Below, in pieces: positions 1-7,972 of a DNA stretch of 55,681 nt. The notes under the pieces are model-generated. The model searched no databases. It was not told the origin of the DNA and saw only the letters and a program-made list of their open reading frames with translations. Both the position numbers and the translations under genes were made by a program. Each line of letters starts with the position of its first letter. The stretch's first letter is position 1. Origin of the DNA: Candidatus Cloacimonadaceae bacterium (lineage in GTDB: Bacteria > Cloacimonadota > Cloacimonadia > Cloacimonadales > Cloacimonadaceae); assembly GCA_030693415.1 (NCBI GenBank), contig JAUYAR010000037.1, positions 1 to 55,681 on the forward strand, given 5' to 3'.

Positions 1-52
1 CTTTAACAGTGGCATCAACTACCAAAGGTAATCTCTTTCTTCTCGGGTCCAT
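1..52 (-). CDS. Partial CDS: start of the IS-borne protein, probably transposase N-terminus
   Basis: Seventeen codons are visible, reading MDPRRKRLPLVVDATVK, and then the frame leaves the window. A good ribosome binding site (AGAGGAG, about 6 bases before the ATG) supports this start. It begins about 85 bases inside the IS tip and points inward, as expected for the first codons of a transposase. The peptide is too short to recognise a family. Its identity is inferred from its position inside the terminal repeat. Confidence 0.5.
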   Translation of the reverse strand, partial: MDPRRKRLPLVVDATVK

Positions 53-61
53 GTGTATCTC

Positions 62-84
62 CTCTTGATAAGTATTCTCAAGAG
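62..84 (-). promoter_or_regulatory. Inverted repeat over the leader of the IS gene
   Basis: A perfect 7-base inverted repeat (CTCTTGA, 9-base loop, TCAAGAG) lies just upstream of the partial IS gene. Its left arm overlaps the start of the AGAGGAG ribosome binding site. In RNA it would form a hairpin that partly hides this site. Such hairpins are known to limit transposase translation from outside transcripts in several IS families. It could instead be an operator; function is inferred. Confidence 0.4.
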
Positions 85-194
85 ATAAGATAATCCGAAA
101 CCAAGACTATGCAACATTAAATATGGGACGCTCTACTAGATTACAAATATTTGAAATCCAGCCCCAAAGCAATGTTCAGTCTGTGAGTCGAATA

Positions 195-1013
195 ATGCTT
201 AAAATAGTACGAAAATCACTGTTATATAAAACAGGCGTTGAATACGGAGACTTCACAATAAACCATGTTTTAGGCTGCTCTCATGGTTGTTTGTACCCTT
301 GTTATGCTTTTATGATGGCAAGAAGATTCGGAAGAGTGAAGGATTATGAAGAGTGGATTCACCCCAGGTTGGTAGAAAATGCTATTGATTTGTTAAAGAA
401 GGAGTTACCTAAGTACAGAAATAAGATCAAATCAGTCCATCTCTGCTTCACAACTGATCCATTTATGGTCGGGTATCATGAAGTTCAAGAAATGAGCTTG
501 GAGATTATTAAACTGCTAGATTTTCATGGTGTAAAATGTATCGCTCTTACAAAAGGTACCTTGCCTATCGAATTAGCTGGTTTTCAAAGAATACATGAAT
601 GGGGGATTTCATTAGTTTCTCATGATGAAAACTTCAGAGCATCGTTCGAACCATTTTCATCTTCCTATGAAGATAGAATCCTCAGTATGAACTGTTTGCA
701 TGATCAAGGATGTAAAACTTGGGTTAGTATTGAACCTTATCCAACTCCTAACATATTAGAACAAGACATTATTAAACTTCTTGAAAGTGTAGAATTTGTA
801 GATAGGGTAATATTCGGCAGACTCCATTACAACTATTTAGTCGGTCAGTATAAGCATTATCAGGATTTTTATAATAATTCTGTTATCCAAGTTGTTGACT
901 ATTGTGTTTATCATCAGATGTTTTATCATATTAAAGCAAAGACCATAACCGAAAACAATAAGGAGAATGCATGCCTTACGAAAACTCGGCAATCAATCTT
1001 GAAACTCGTTTAG
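195..1013 (+). CDS. Radical-SAM-like protein with a CX3CX3C motif
   Basis: About 272 residues from the preferred start. The segment GCSHGCLYPCYAFMMARRFG carries three cysteines spaced CX3CX3C; classical radical SAM enzymes use CX3CX2C, so one residue is inserted before the last cysteine. The rest (an LCFTTDPF stretch, an LTKG stretch and a VSIEPYPTP stretch) looks like the TIM-barrel of radical SAM proteins of the spore photoproduct lyase-like or DUF5131-like type. The open frame extends upstream to 123, inside the terminal repeat of the insertion sequence, so those 24 residues are probably not native. ATG 195 (MLKIVRKSLL) fits the conserved start better, although its ribosome binding site is weak. 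Substrate unknown. The next ORF overlaps its 3' end. Confidence 0.7.
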   Translation: MLKIVRKSLLYKTGVEYGDFTINHVLGCSHGCLYPCYAFMMARRFGRVKDYEEWIHPRLVENAIDLLKKELPKYRNKIKSVHLCFTTDPFMVGYHEVQEMSLEIIKLLDFHGVKCIALTKGTLPIELAGFQRIHEWGISLVSHDENFRASFEPFSSSYEDRILSMNCLHDQGCKTWVSIEPYPTPNILEQDIIKLLESVEFVDRVIFGRLHYNYLVGQYKHYQDFYNNSVIQVVDYCVYHQMFYHIKAKTITENNKENACLTKTRQSILKLV

Positions 1014-1042
1014 CTATAACCATTCAGGAAGAGGCAGTATAA
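971..1042 (+). CDS. Short ORF of 23 codons between the radical-SAM-like and DUF1828 genes
   Basis: An ATG at 971 sits 6 bases after a strong AAGGAG site and opens a 23-codon frame (MPYENSAINLETRLAITIQ and four more residues) that overlaps the end of the upstream gene in another frame. It ends in TAATG, sharing one base with the start of the DUF1828 gene. That arrangement suggests a translated coupler or leader, or the remnant of a longer gene with a deleted middle. I do not recognise the peptide. The good binding site and the coupling are the only evidence. Confidence 0.45.
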   Translation: MPYENSAINLETRLAITIQEEAV

Positions 1043-1836
1043 TGAATCCGATTAACGCGTTAGTGGATGATTTTTATAAATTTCTACGTCAGAAGACCAC
1101 GGTCAATTTGGATAATGTTACCAACTGGACACAGATAACGACACCTTTTTTGGGCTTATTCAACGATTCCATTGAGATTTATGTGAAAAAGGAAAAGGAA
1201 AAGCTAATCCTATCTGATGATGGCGAGACCATTCACAATCTGGAGTTAAGCGGGGTATCCCTTTCTCGTTCCGCCAAGCGTAAAGATATTCTGGAGAGTA
1301 TTTTGCTAAACTATGGCGTCACGCTAAACAAGGATTCCGAATTGACGATTGAAGCAAATGAAAAGAGTTTTCCACAAAAGAAATTGAATCTGTTAGCTGC
1401 AATTTCGGAAGCCAATGACCTTTACGTCTTGTCCAAGCAAACCGTGGAATCGGTGTTTAAAGAGGAAGTTCAGTCTTATCTGGAAGAACAGAGAATTATC
1501 TACACTCCTCATTTCATCTCGAAGGGAAGCACCGGACTGGAATTCACCTTTGATTTTCAAATTGCTTATTATCATACTGAGATTGTAATCAAAGCATTTA
1601 ATACAGTAAATAAAATGAATTTGCCTCATTTCTTATTTACCTGGAGTGATATCCAACAAGTTCGTGAACGCCAATCAGGGAAAAGAGTAATTGGTTTGGC
1701 AATCATCAACGATACTGACCGGGAAGTAAAGTCCGAATACTTGGAAGCTTTAACCAGCAAGGAAGCAGATTATATTCTGTGGGAAAACCGTCATGCTCCA
1801 GGAAGTATTTGCAAATTAAAAGCCGTGAATGAATAA
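1042..1836 (+). CDS. DUF1828/DUF1829 domain protein
   Basis: 264 residues. The first half matches the DUF1828 pattern: TPFLGLFNDSIEIYVKKE, then LSDDGETIHNLELSG, then a KRKDILESILLNYGV block and a later AISEANDLYVL stretch. The second half, from about residue 135 (VFKEEVQSYLEEQ, then GLEFTFDFQI), matches DUF1829. Both domains are of unknown function and are often found in accessory islands. Translation is probably coupled to the 23-codon ORF through TAATG. With the radical-SAM-like gene it forms a small plus-strand unit beside an insertion sequence and facing the end of the dcw operon. A role in a defence or toxin-type module is possible but unproven. Confidence 0.75.
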   Translation: MNPINALVDDFYKFLRQKTTVNLDNVTNWTQITTPFLGLFNDSIEIYVKKEKEKLILSDDGETIHNLELSGVSLSRSAKRKDILESILLNYGVTLNKDSELTIEANEKSFPQKKLNLLAAISEANDLYVLSKQTVESVFKEEVQSYLEEQRIIYTPHFISKGSTGLEFTFDFQIAYYHTEIVIKAFNTVNKMNLPHFLFTWSDIQQVRERQSGKRVIGLAIINDTDREVKSEYLEALTSKEADYILWENRHAPGSICKLKAVNE

Positions 1837-1862
1837 CTTGTATTAAATTGGAATATGCTAAT

Positions 1863-2084
1863 TTAAGTATCAAAAGCAGTTGTCGTCCTACAGTTCCAAT
1901 GAAAGGGCGGGAATGGAGTATGTGTTCCAGAGAGTCCTATAGGATTCAGGTCTGAGTCGTATTCGATCTGATCATCTTTGATCCAAGAGGCAAGGGCTTT
2001 GATGTAACCTTGCAGCCTTCCAAACTCCCTGATTCTTTTGTGCAGTATATTCTGCAAGTCCCTGCCGGTAACTGTGCTTTTCAC
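1863..2084 (-). pseudogene. Possible fragment of a phage head morphogenesis (Mu gpF / SPP1 gp7-like) gene
   Basis: A 73-codon minus-strand frame ends with PFPPFHWNCRTTTAFDT. This resembles the C-terminal PPxHxNCR motif of phage minor head proteins (Mu gpF, SPP1 gp7). The preceding residues (DDQIEYDSDLNPIG) sit where those proteins have a 'dGkvy' type segment. No full gene or other phage gene is nearby, and there is no convincing ribosome binding site, so a decayed fragment is more likely than a working gene. The start coincides with the region just past the ftsZ terminator. Confidence 0.3.
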
Positions 2085-2087
2085 AAC

Positions 2088-2120
2088 AAAAAAGAGCCGC
2101 CGGCAGGGGGCGCCGACGGC
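2088..2120 (-). terminator. Rho-independent terminator downstream of ftsZ
   Basis: On the minus strand a 9-base-pair stem (arms 2096-2104 and 2112-2120, one mismatch, GC-rich) with a 7-base loop is followed by six T residues. It lies about 55 bases after the ftsZ stop and probably ends the whole dcw transcript. Confidence 0.8.
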
Positions 2121-2173
2121 GAATCGGACAAGGATGTCCGTTGTGAGACCTAAGCAGGGAAGCTTAAATTATT

Positions 2174-3364
2174 TTAGTCCAAGGCTTTCAGGAAGGAGGG
2201 CAGATCAGTGCGCGGGGTCAACGGCATTGGGATTACCTCATCCTGATTCCTTTGATCTTTATCATCCTTTTTGGCTGGCTGGTTGATATTGAGACGGGTG
2301 AAGATATCTTCGATCTCTTCATCGTCGGATTTTGTTTTCGTGATTTGCGGCCCGGTGCCCGGCTGGCTGATTGGGAGCTTGGGAAAATCCAGCACTCGCT
2401 GTCCTTCGTTGCGGTTCAGACCGGTGGCGATGATGGTGACGGATACCTTGCCGACCATGTTGGGATCGATGATGATGCCCATGATGATGTTTGCGGCAGA
2501 GCCGGTCTCGTTGACGATAACGGAGGAGACTTCCTCAAATTCATTCATGATGATGTCTGGTCCGGCGGTGACGTTGATGAGCAGGGATTGGCAACCGTGG
2601 AGGTTGATATCGCTCAAAAGAGGATTATTGATAGCTGCCTTGGCTGCCATGACGGCACGGTTGTCTCCTTCTGCGGTGCCTGTTCCCATCAAGGCGTGTC
2701 CCATGTTTTGCATGATAGTTTTCACGTCCGCGAAGTCCACATTGACCAAGCCGCTCACGTTGATGATGTCCGAGACTGCCTTCGCGGCTTCAAAGAGGAT
2801 GCCGTCTGCTTTGTGGAAAGCGTTGATCAGGGTCTGGTCGGCATAGATATCGCAGAGCTTGGAATTGGGGATGATGATCAAAGTATCCACATACTCGCTG
2901 AGGTTGCGGATGCCTTCCTCCGCGTTGCTGTGGCGTTTTTTGCCTTCAAAAGTGAATGGAGTGGTGACGATTCCGAGAGTGAGGATGCCCAGCTCGCGAG
3001 CGATCTTGGCGATCACGGGAGCCGCGCCGGTTCCTGTTCCGCCACCCATACCGGCGGCGATAAACACCATGTCCGCGCCCTCGAGATGAGATTTGATGTC
3101 GTCCTTGGATTCATCCGCGCTGCGGGAGCCGGTATCCGGATTGGCACCGGTGCCGAGTCCGCGAGTTAGTTTTCTGCCGATCTGGAGTTTCATCTTGGCT
3201 TTGGATTTGTGCAGATCGGTGATGTCCGTGTTGGCAGCGATGAATTCCACGCCGAAAAGATCGTTGGCAATCATGGTGTTGATGGCGTTTCCGCCGGCTC
3301 CGCCGACTCCGACGATCTTGATGTTGGTACCGATCTGTGTGGGTTTTTCGTCAAATTCGATCAT
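2174..3364 (-). CDS. ftsZ: Cell division protein FtsZ
   Basis: Tubulin-like GTPase that polymerises into the Z ring at midcell. 396 residues, a normal length. The glycine-rich start of the nucleotide site (VGVGGAGGNAINTM, about 18-31) and the tubulin signature GGGTGTG (about 107-113) are intact. The T7-loop region (NVDFADVKTIM) is present. A variable, charged linker follows residue 330, and the protein ends in DLPSFLKALD, resembling the conserved tail that binds FtsA. It is the last gene of the dcw operon, 11 bases after ftsA, and is followed by a terminator. Confidence 0.98.
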   Translation of the reverse strand: MIEFDEKPTQIGTNIKIVGVGGAGGNAINTMIANDLFGVEFIAANTDITDLHKSKAKMKLQIGRKLTRGLGTGANPDTGSRSADESKDDIKSHLEGADMVFIAAGMGGGTGTGAAPVIAKIARELGILTLGIVTTPFTFEGKKRHSNAEEGIRNLSEYVDTLIIIPNSKLCDIYADQTLINAFHKADGILFEAAKAVSDIINVSGLVNVDFADVKTIMQNMGHALMGTGTAEGDNRAVMAAKAAINNPLLSDINLHGCQSLLINVTAGPDIIMNEFEEVSSVIVNETGSAANIIMGIIIDPNMVGKVSVTIIATGLNRNEGQRVLDFPKLPISQPGTGPQITKTKSDDEEIEDIFTRLNINQPAKKDDKDQRNQDEVIPMPLTPRTDLPSFLKALD

Positions 3365-3375
3365 TATTTCCCCCT

Positions 3376-4653
3376 TTATGGTTGTGTGAAGTCTTTTAGA
3401 ACTTTCTTTATTTTATCGAATATCTTTAGTTTTGAGAGTCCGCTCAGCATTGAAGAGCCGCTTTTGAAATCCCTGCCCAAGCTTTCAGCATAATAGAGCA
3501 TGCCCAGCGCCGTGGCGAAAGCGGGATCGTCCAGCCTGCTGATCATACCGTTGGTGCGGGAAATATCGGGAACGGAGATCTTGACGTGGAGGTTGAAGGC
3601 GTTTTCCACCACCTGGGCGATTTCCTGCAGCTTGGCGCTTCCGCCGGTGATCACGATTCCGGCGGTGATCAGTTCCGGAGTGTAGAGGTTTTTGAGCTTG
3701 TTGTAGCAAAGCGCGAGCATCTCTTCAACGCGGTGCTGGATCACATGGCTGACCAGTTGTTGAGATTTGCGTTGATTTGCGCGTCCGCTGATGCCTTCCA
3801 CCTCGATCTCGCTTTTGGGATCTACTCCGGAAGCGAGCGCGATGCCAAACTGGGTCTTGATGTATTCGGCATTGGCGATCGTGGTCTTGAGCCCGATGGC
3901 GAGATCTTCGGTGACCGCTTTTCCCGCCATGGGAACGACGATGACCTTTTCCAGGGTGCCGCGGTTAAATAGCGAGATATCGCAAGTGCCGCCGCCGATG
4001 TCAATCAGGATCGTGCCGAGGCGTCTTTCATCGTCGGAGAGCACCGATTGACCGATGGCGATGTGGTTGAGGACAAAATTATCCGGATCGACCTCATATC
4101 CTGCAAGCTCGATGCATTTGCTTAGGTTTCGCATCGGAGTGACGTCCGCGAAGATCGTATAGACGCGGGCAATGAGATGAAAGCCGTTCATGTTGATCGG
4201 ATTGTGGATGTCATCCTGACCGTCGATGATAAAGCATTGCGGGATGCCGTGCAGGATTTTTGAGCGTTCGAAGCCTTTTTGGATCTTGACGCTGTTTTTG
4301 GCATCGTTGATCACCTGTTCCACGTGCTCGATGCTGATCTCTCCGGGTTCGTTGGGACTCATGGTCGGAATCGAGATGCGTCCGTCACCCACATGCGTTT
4401 TGATGTGTTCACCGGTGATGTTGACGTAGATATTATCGGCTTTGATGCCGGCGATCTTTTCCGCTTCCTCAAGGGCTTTGCGGATGGTGTTTGCCACAGC
4501 TTGAATATCTTTAACGACGCCTTTTTCGATTCCTTCGGACGGAACTTCGCTGATACCAAGGATTTCCAGACGCGAATCCTTGCCCGGACGGGCTATTATC
4601 GTCCTTATAAAGGAGGAGCCAACATCCAGAGCAGTTATCGTATTGTTTTTCAT
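3376..4653 (-). CDS. ftsA: Cell division protein FtsA
   Basis: Actin-like ATPase that tethers FtsZ to the inner membrane. 425 residues. The phosphate 1 motif (ALDVGSSFIRTII) lies at the N-terminus, the phosphate 2 region (ILIDIGGGTCDISLF) near the middle, and an adenosine-type motif (GIVITGGSAKL) near residue 345. The SHS2/1C domain lies between the first two. The C-terminus (LKIFDKIKKVLKDF) can form the amphipathic membrane-targeting helix typical of FtsA. The start directly follows the ftsQ stop. Confidence 0.97.
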   Translation of the reverse strand: MKNNTITALDVGSSFIRTIIARPGKDSRLEILGISEVPSEGIEKGVVKDIQAVANTIRKALEEAEKIAGIKADNIYVNITGEHIKTHVGDGRISIPTMSPNEPGEISIEHVEQVINDAKNSVKIQKGFERSKILHGIPQCFIIDGQDDIHNPINMNGFHLIARVYTIFADVTPMRNLSKCIELAGYEVDPDNFVLNHIAIGQSVLSDDERRLGTILIDIGGGTCDISLFNRGTLEKVIVVPMAGKAVTEDLAIGLKTTIANAEYIKTQFGIALASGVDPKSEIEVEGISGRANQRKSQQLVSHVIQHRVEEMLALCYNKLKNLYTPELITAGIVITGGSAKLQEIAQVVENAFNLHVKISVPDISRTNGMISRLDDPAFATALGMLYYAESLGRDFKSGSSMLSGLSKLKIFDKIKKVLKDFTQP

Positions 4654-5412
4654 TTACTTACCTTCCTTTACCACCACTTGGTTATCGAAACGCAGATCGA
4701 CCAACGAATTGCGGTCGATATTGCCGTTGTCTTGAACGAACAGATAGCGTTGTAGTTGTTTGGCAATGTTATTTTCACAGGGAATTATCCGCGTTCCATA
4801 TTTGGCATCGACAAGATAGATCGTGTCGTCGATAAAATAATACTCGGAGATCAGGGGGGAAAAATCAGGAGACTGGGCGCAGATATCCTGATGGATTTTG
4901 ATGATGCGTTTCAGATATGGCTTTTGGAGCTTCGTGCCGCTTGTCAGTTGTTTGTTGCTCAGATAGGTAGCCACAATCGGCAGATCCTCGCGATAGATGT
5001 TGTCCGGTTTCTCCAGCACGACAGCGTCTTTGTCGATGGGAAAGAGATCACCTTCCACGCTGCGCAGATAGAGCAAGCCGCTGCGTTCTTCGATCTCACA
5101 AACGAGCGTGTGCAGCAGGCTCTTTTTGATCTTCACGTCCTTGACCCTCGCAAAGCGGAGAATCTTTTTCTCGATCTCCGAGGAGGGGATGGACAAGAGA
5201 TTCGTATCCATGTAGGGATTGATGATAGCGATGATGGTGCTGTCCGATATGCTGCTATTGCCGCTGATCTTGATTTCCTGAAGATCGATCCACGGAAGGT
5301 TCACGCCAACTAAGTACGCTGCGGCGCCCACGCTGGTGACAATCACGAGCGAAAGCACGAAAAACAGGTAGTACCTGCTGTTGCCACGGCGTTTGCGGGT
5401 TTCAGTTTTCAA
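4654..5412 (-). CDS. ftsQ: Cell division protein FtsQ/DivIB
   Basis: Single-pass inner membrane protein that links early and late division proteins. 252 residues: a short basic cytoplasmic tail (KTETRKRRGN), one membrane segment (about 14-36), then a periplasmic POTRA domain beginning LQEIKISGNSSIS and a FtsQ/DivIB domain. Sequence is poorly conserved in this family, so identity rests on the topology, the POTRA start and the position between murC and ftsA. murB and ddl, which often lie here, are missing. Confidence 0.9.
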   Translation of the reverse strand: MKTETRKRRGNSRYYLFFVLSLVIVTSVGAAAYLVGVNLPWIDLQEIKISGNSSISDSTIIAIINPYMDTNLLSIPSSEIEKKILRFARVKDVKIKKSLLHTLVCEIEERSGLLYLRSVEGDLFPIDKDAVVLEKPDNIYREDLPIVATYLSNKQLTSGTKLQKPYLKRIIKIHQDICAQSPDFSPLISEYYFIDDTIYLVDAKYGTRIIPCENNIAKQLQRYLFVQDNGNIDRNSLVDLRFDNQVVVKEGK

Positions 5413-5475
5413 TTCAGCACCTTATTGTTATTTATATAGTTTAGAACGATATTGGCGTAATATGAATAATCCATG

Positions 5476-6894
5476 CTATGTCTCTAAGTTACTAAGATTT
5501 TTATACTTACTGTTTGTGTCAACTGATTTTTGCAGCGAAGCCAATATTTCTTCACCATATTGCCAGACATTGCCAGCGCCCATGGTAACTAAGATGTCAT
5601 TTGGCATCAAGATAGCCAATGTTTTTGCCACGATATCGGCGTTAGATTCAATGAGATGAACGTTGTGATGTCCGGATTGGATTGCGACATCGGCGATGAG
5701 TTTGGAATTGATGCCGGGGATCGGTTCTTCGCGAGCGGGATAGATCGGTGCCAGGACAAGGCAGTCGCAGGAAAAGAAGGCTTTGCCGAATTCCTCGAAG
5801 AGATCTCTGGTTCTGGAATAAAGGTGCGGTTGAAAGAGCGCCACGATTCGCCGGTCGGTGCTGTCCTTGAAACCTTCGAGGGTTGCGAGAATCTCGGTGG
5901 GGTGATGCGCATAATCGTCATAAATGGTGATATCCGCTTCCGTTCCCTTGAGCTCAAATCTGCGATAGACCCCGCTGTATTTGGCAAGACCGGCTTGGAT
6001 AAACTCAAAGGGAACATCCAGTTCCAAGCCAATACCCGCAGCTAACAGCGAGTTTTGCACATTGTGTTTTCCGGTGACGTGCATGGAAATCCTCCCCAGT
6101 TTTTTGCCCATGTAGCTGAGGTCATATTCCGTAACAAAGTTTTGCATCACAATATTATGCGCCTGGATATCCGCTTGTCTGGAAAGCCCGTAGGTCACGA
6201 TCTTTTTATTGATCATGGGCAGGATTGCCTGCACTCCGGAATCGTCCAGACAGCAGATGACGCTGCCGAAGAAGGGAACTTTGTTGGCATATTCGATGAA
6301 AGCGCCCTTGATGTCGTCCAAATTGTGATAGCAATCCAGGTGATCGGTATCGACGTTGGTGATTCCCGCGATGCAGGGAGTCAAAGAAAGGAATGAATGA
6401 TCATATTCATCGGCTTCCACGACGATGTATTTGCCGGAGCCCATGACGTTGTTGGAGCCAAAGTTTTTGACCTTGCCGCCCACGATGATGGTGGGATCGA
6501 GTCCTGCGGTTTCCAGCACCAAGCCCGCCATCGAGGTTGCGGTGGTCTTGCCATGCGTGCCGGAAATGCCGATGCTAAAGCTCATACGGGTGATTTCCGC
6601 CAACATTTCAGCGCGGCGAATGACGGGAATCTTGATCGCTTTGGCGGCAACTATCTCAGGATTGTCGTCTCTGACGGCGGAGGATTTGACTACGACATCG
6701 ACCTGGCTGATATTGGCGGGATCGTGCCCTTCCACGATTTTGATGCCGATTTCTTCAAGATGTTTGGTCAAATCGGTCTTTTTCAAATCCGACCCGCTGA
6801 TCTCGAGTCCCTGGTTGTGGAGGAATTCGGCGATGCCGCTCATACCGATGCCGCCGATGCCGATAAAGTGGATCTTTTTAGTTCTGCCTAACAT
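5476..6894 (-). CDS. murC: UDP-N-acetylmuramate--L-alanine ligase MurC
   Basis: Cytoplasmic ATP-dependent ligase that adds L-alanine to UDP-MurNAc. 472 residues from the chosen start. N-terminal Rossmann-like motif IHFIGIGGIGMSGIAEFL, P-loop GISGTHGKTTATSM and DDYAHHPTEI of the central and C-terminal domains are present. The open frame extends 19 codons further upstream, into murG. ATG 6894 (MLGRTKKIHFIG) has a clear GGAGAAAG site and matches family starts; it overlaps the end of murG by 17 bases. Confidence 0.96.
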   Translation of the reverse strand: MLGRTKKIHFIGIGGIGMSGIAEFLHNQGLEISGSDLKKTDLTKHLEEIGIKIVEGHDPANISQVDVVVKSSAVRDDNPEIVAAKAIKIPVIRRAEMLAEITRMSFSIGISGTHGKTTATSMAGLVLETAGLDPTIIVGGKVKNFGSNNVMGSGKYIVVEADEYDHSFLSLTPCIAGITNVDTDHLDCYHNLDDIKGAFIEYANKVPFFGSVICCLDDSGVQAILPMINKKIVTYGLSRQADIQAHNIVMQNFVTEYDLSYMGKKLGRISMHVTGKHNVQNSLLAAGIGLELDVPFEFIQAGLAKYSGVYRRFELKGTEADITIYDDYAHHPTEILATLEGFKDSTDRRIVALFQPHLYSRTRDLFEEFGKAFFSCDCLVLAPIYPAREEPIPGINSKLIADVAIQSGHHNVHLIESNADIVAKTLAILMPNDILVTMGAGNVWQYGEEILASLQKSVDTNSKYKNLSNLET

Positions 6895-7972
6895 GATCTT
6901 TCTCCTTGTCGGACAAATGATTGATGAGATATTGCGCGATGTCCGCGGCATGGGTGTTTGGTTTCAATTGTTTGAAACGGGCATGGAAATCCGCCTGATG
7001 GGTGTCTATGTAAGCTATATTTTCGCAGAGGGTTTCGGTGTTCAGATGCTTTTGTTCGAGCAATATTGCCAAACCGCGTTTTTCCTGTTCTTGCGCGTTA
7101 AAAAACTGATGATTTTCAGCCGAACTGGGAAGTGGGATCAGGATCGCGGGCAAAGCTTGGTGTTCAAGCTCAGCCAAAGTCAGCGCACCAGCCCGGCAAA
7201 TCGCTATTTTGGCTTTTGGGAAGAGGGAGGTAAGCTTGGTGGAGAAATCAAACATCAGTAGCCCGGTTTTGGATGAGTGTTTCGCTTTGAAGGTCGCGTA
7301 GCCGGTTTTCCCAGTCTGCCAGATGAGCTCAAAACCCATGGACTGGATTCTGTCCAGAGCTTTATCGATGGCGTTGTTGATCGCCAGGGATCCCTGAGAG
7401 CCGCCGGTGACGAGGATGATAGGTTTCGTTCCGCTTAGTCCGTATTTAGAAAAGTCAAAATCGCCCTCATCGTTTTCACGCTCCATGATCGGCACTCCGG
7501 AATCGATCAGATTTCCCTTTTTAAGGTGTTTTCTGGCTCCGGGGAAGGAAATGAAGGTCGCTTTCAGATACGGCGCAAAAAGCTTGGTCGTGATGCCCGG
7601 CAGGCTGTTGCTTTCATGGAAATAGCAGGGTATCCGGCAAAGCAAAGCAGCGAGAGCAACGGGACCGGATACGAAGCCCCCGGTGCAGAGAACGGTTTCC
7701 GCCGAGAACATTTTCAAGATCGTAATGCTCCGCAAAGTGCTGCTGAGCAGATAGAATGGAAAAAGCAGATGAGAAAGGCTGAGCTTGCGATAGAGCTTTT
7801 GCACATGGATGCCTGCAAAGGAAAATCCCGCTTCGGGTACGAGACGTGATTCCATCGAATCACGATTGCCGATGAAGAGACATTCGTGTCCGAGTTTTTG
7901 AATCCGCTTCGCGATCGCGATCGCGGGAACGATGTGTCCGCCGGTGCCGCCGCAGCCAAAGACGAATTTCAT
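6878..7972 (-). CDS. murG: UDP-GlcNAc:lipid I N-acetylglucosaminyltransferase MurG
   Basis: GT-B (family GT28) enzyme acting at the inner face of the cytoplasmic membrane, where it turns lipid I into lipid II. 364 residues, a normal length. The N-terminal glycine-rich loop GCGGTGGHIVPAIAIA, the HESN motif (CYFHESNSLPG) and the C-terminal donor-site region (VTGGSQGS, then CRAGALTLAEL) are visible. Its ATG overlaps the ftsW stop (ATGA, 7969-7972). Confidence 0.96.
   Translation of the reverse strand: MKFVFGCGGTGGHIVPAIAIAKRIQKLGHECLFIGNRDSMESRLVPEAGFSFAGIHVQKLYRKLSLSHLLFPFYLLSSTLRSITILKMFSAETVLCTGGFVSGPVALAALLCRIPCYFHESNSLPGITTKLFAPYLKATFISFPGARKHLKKGNLIDSGVPIMERENDEGDFDFSKYGLSGTKPIILVTGGSQGSLAINNAIDKALDRIQSMGFELIWQTGKTGYATFKAKHSSKTGLLMFDFSTKLTSLFPKAKIAICRAGALTLAELEHQALPAILIPLPSSAENHQFFNAQEQEKRGLAILLEQKHLNTETLCENIAYIDTHQADFHARFKQLKPNTHAADIAQYLINHLSDKEKDHVRQN

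Larger units (their letters stand above)
1..136 (-). mobile_element. Partial insertion sequence (IS630-like), left edge
   Basis: This end of an insertion sequence runs off the window. Its tip, read inward on the minus strand from base 136, is GTAGAGCGTCCCATA followed by an AT-rich stretch. The same tip is found at 55545 onward, where it lies beside the end of a transposase-like reading frame. TA followed by G flanks the tip (137-139), which fits the TA duplication and CTAG target preference known for IS630-type elements. Both copies transcribe the minus strand. The IS630 assignment rests on the TA flank and on the C-terminal fragment at 55569, so it is an inference. Confidence 0.65.

Noticed and set aside
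123-194. N-terminal extension of the radical-SAM-like gene from ATG 123
   Set aside because: These codons include the insertion sequence tip (122-136) and lack family-like sequence; ATG 195 is the better native start.
2252-3169. Long plus-strand open frame opposite ftsZ
   Set aside because: Antisense shadow of ftsZ; its composition follows the complementary codons and there is no ribosome binding site.
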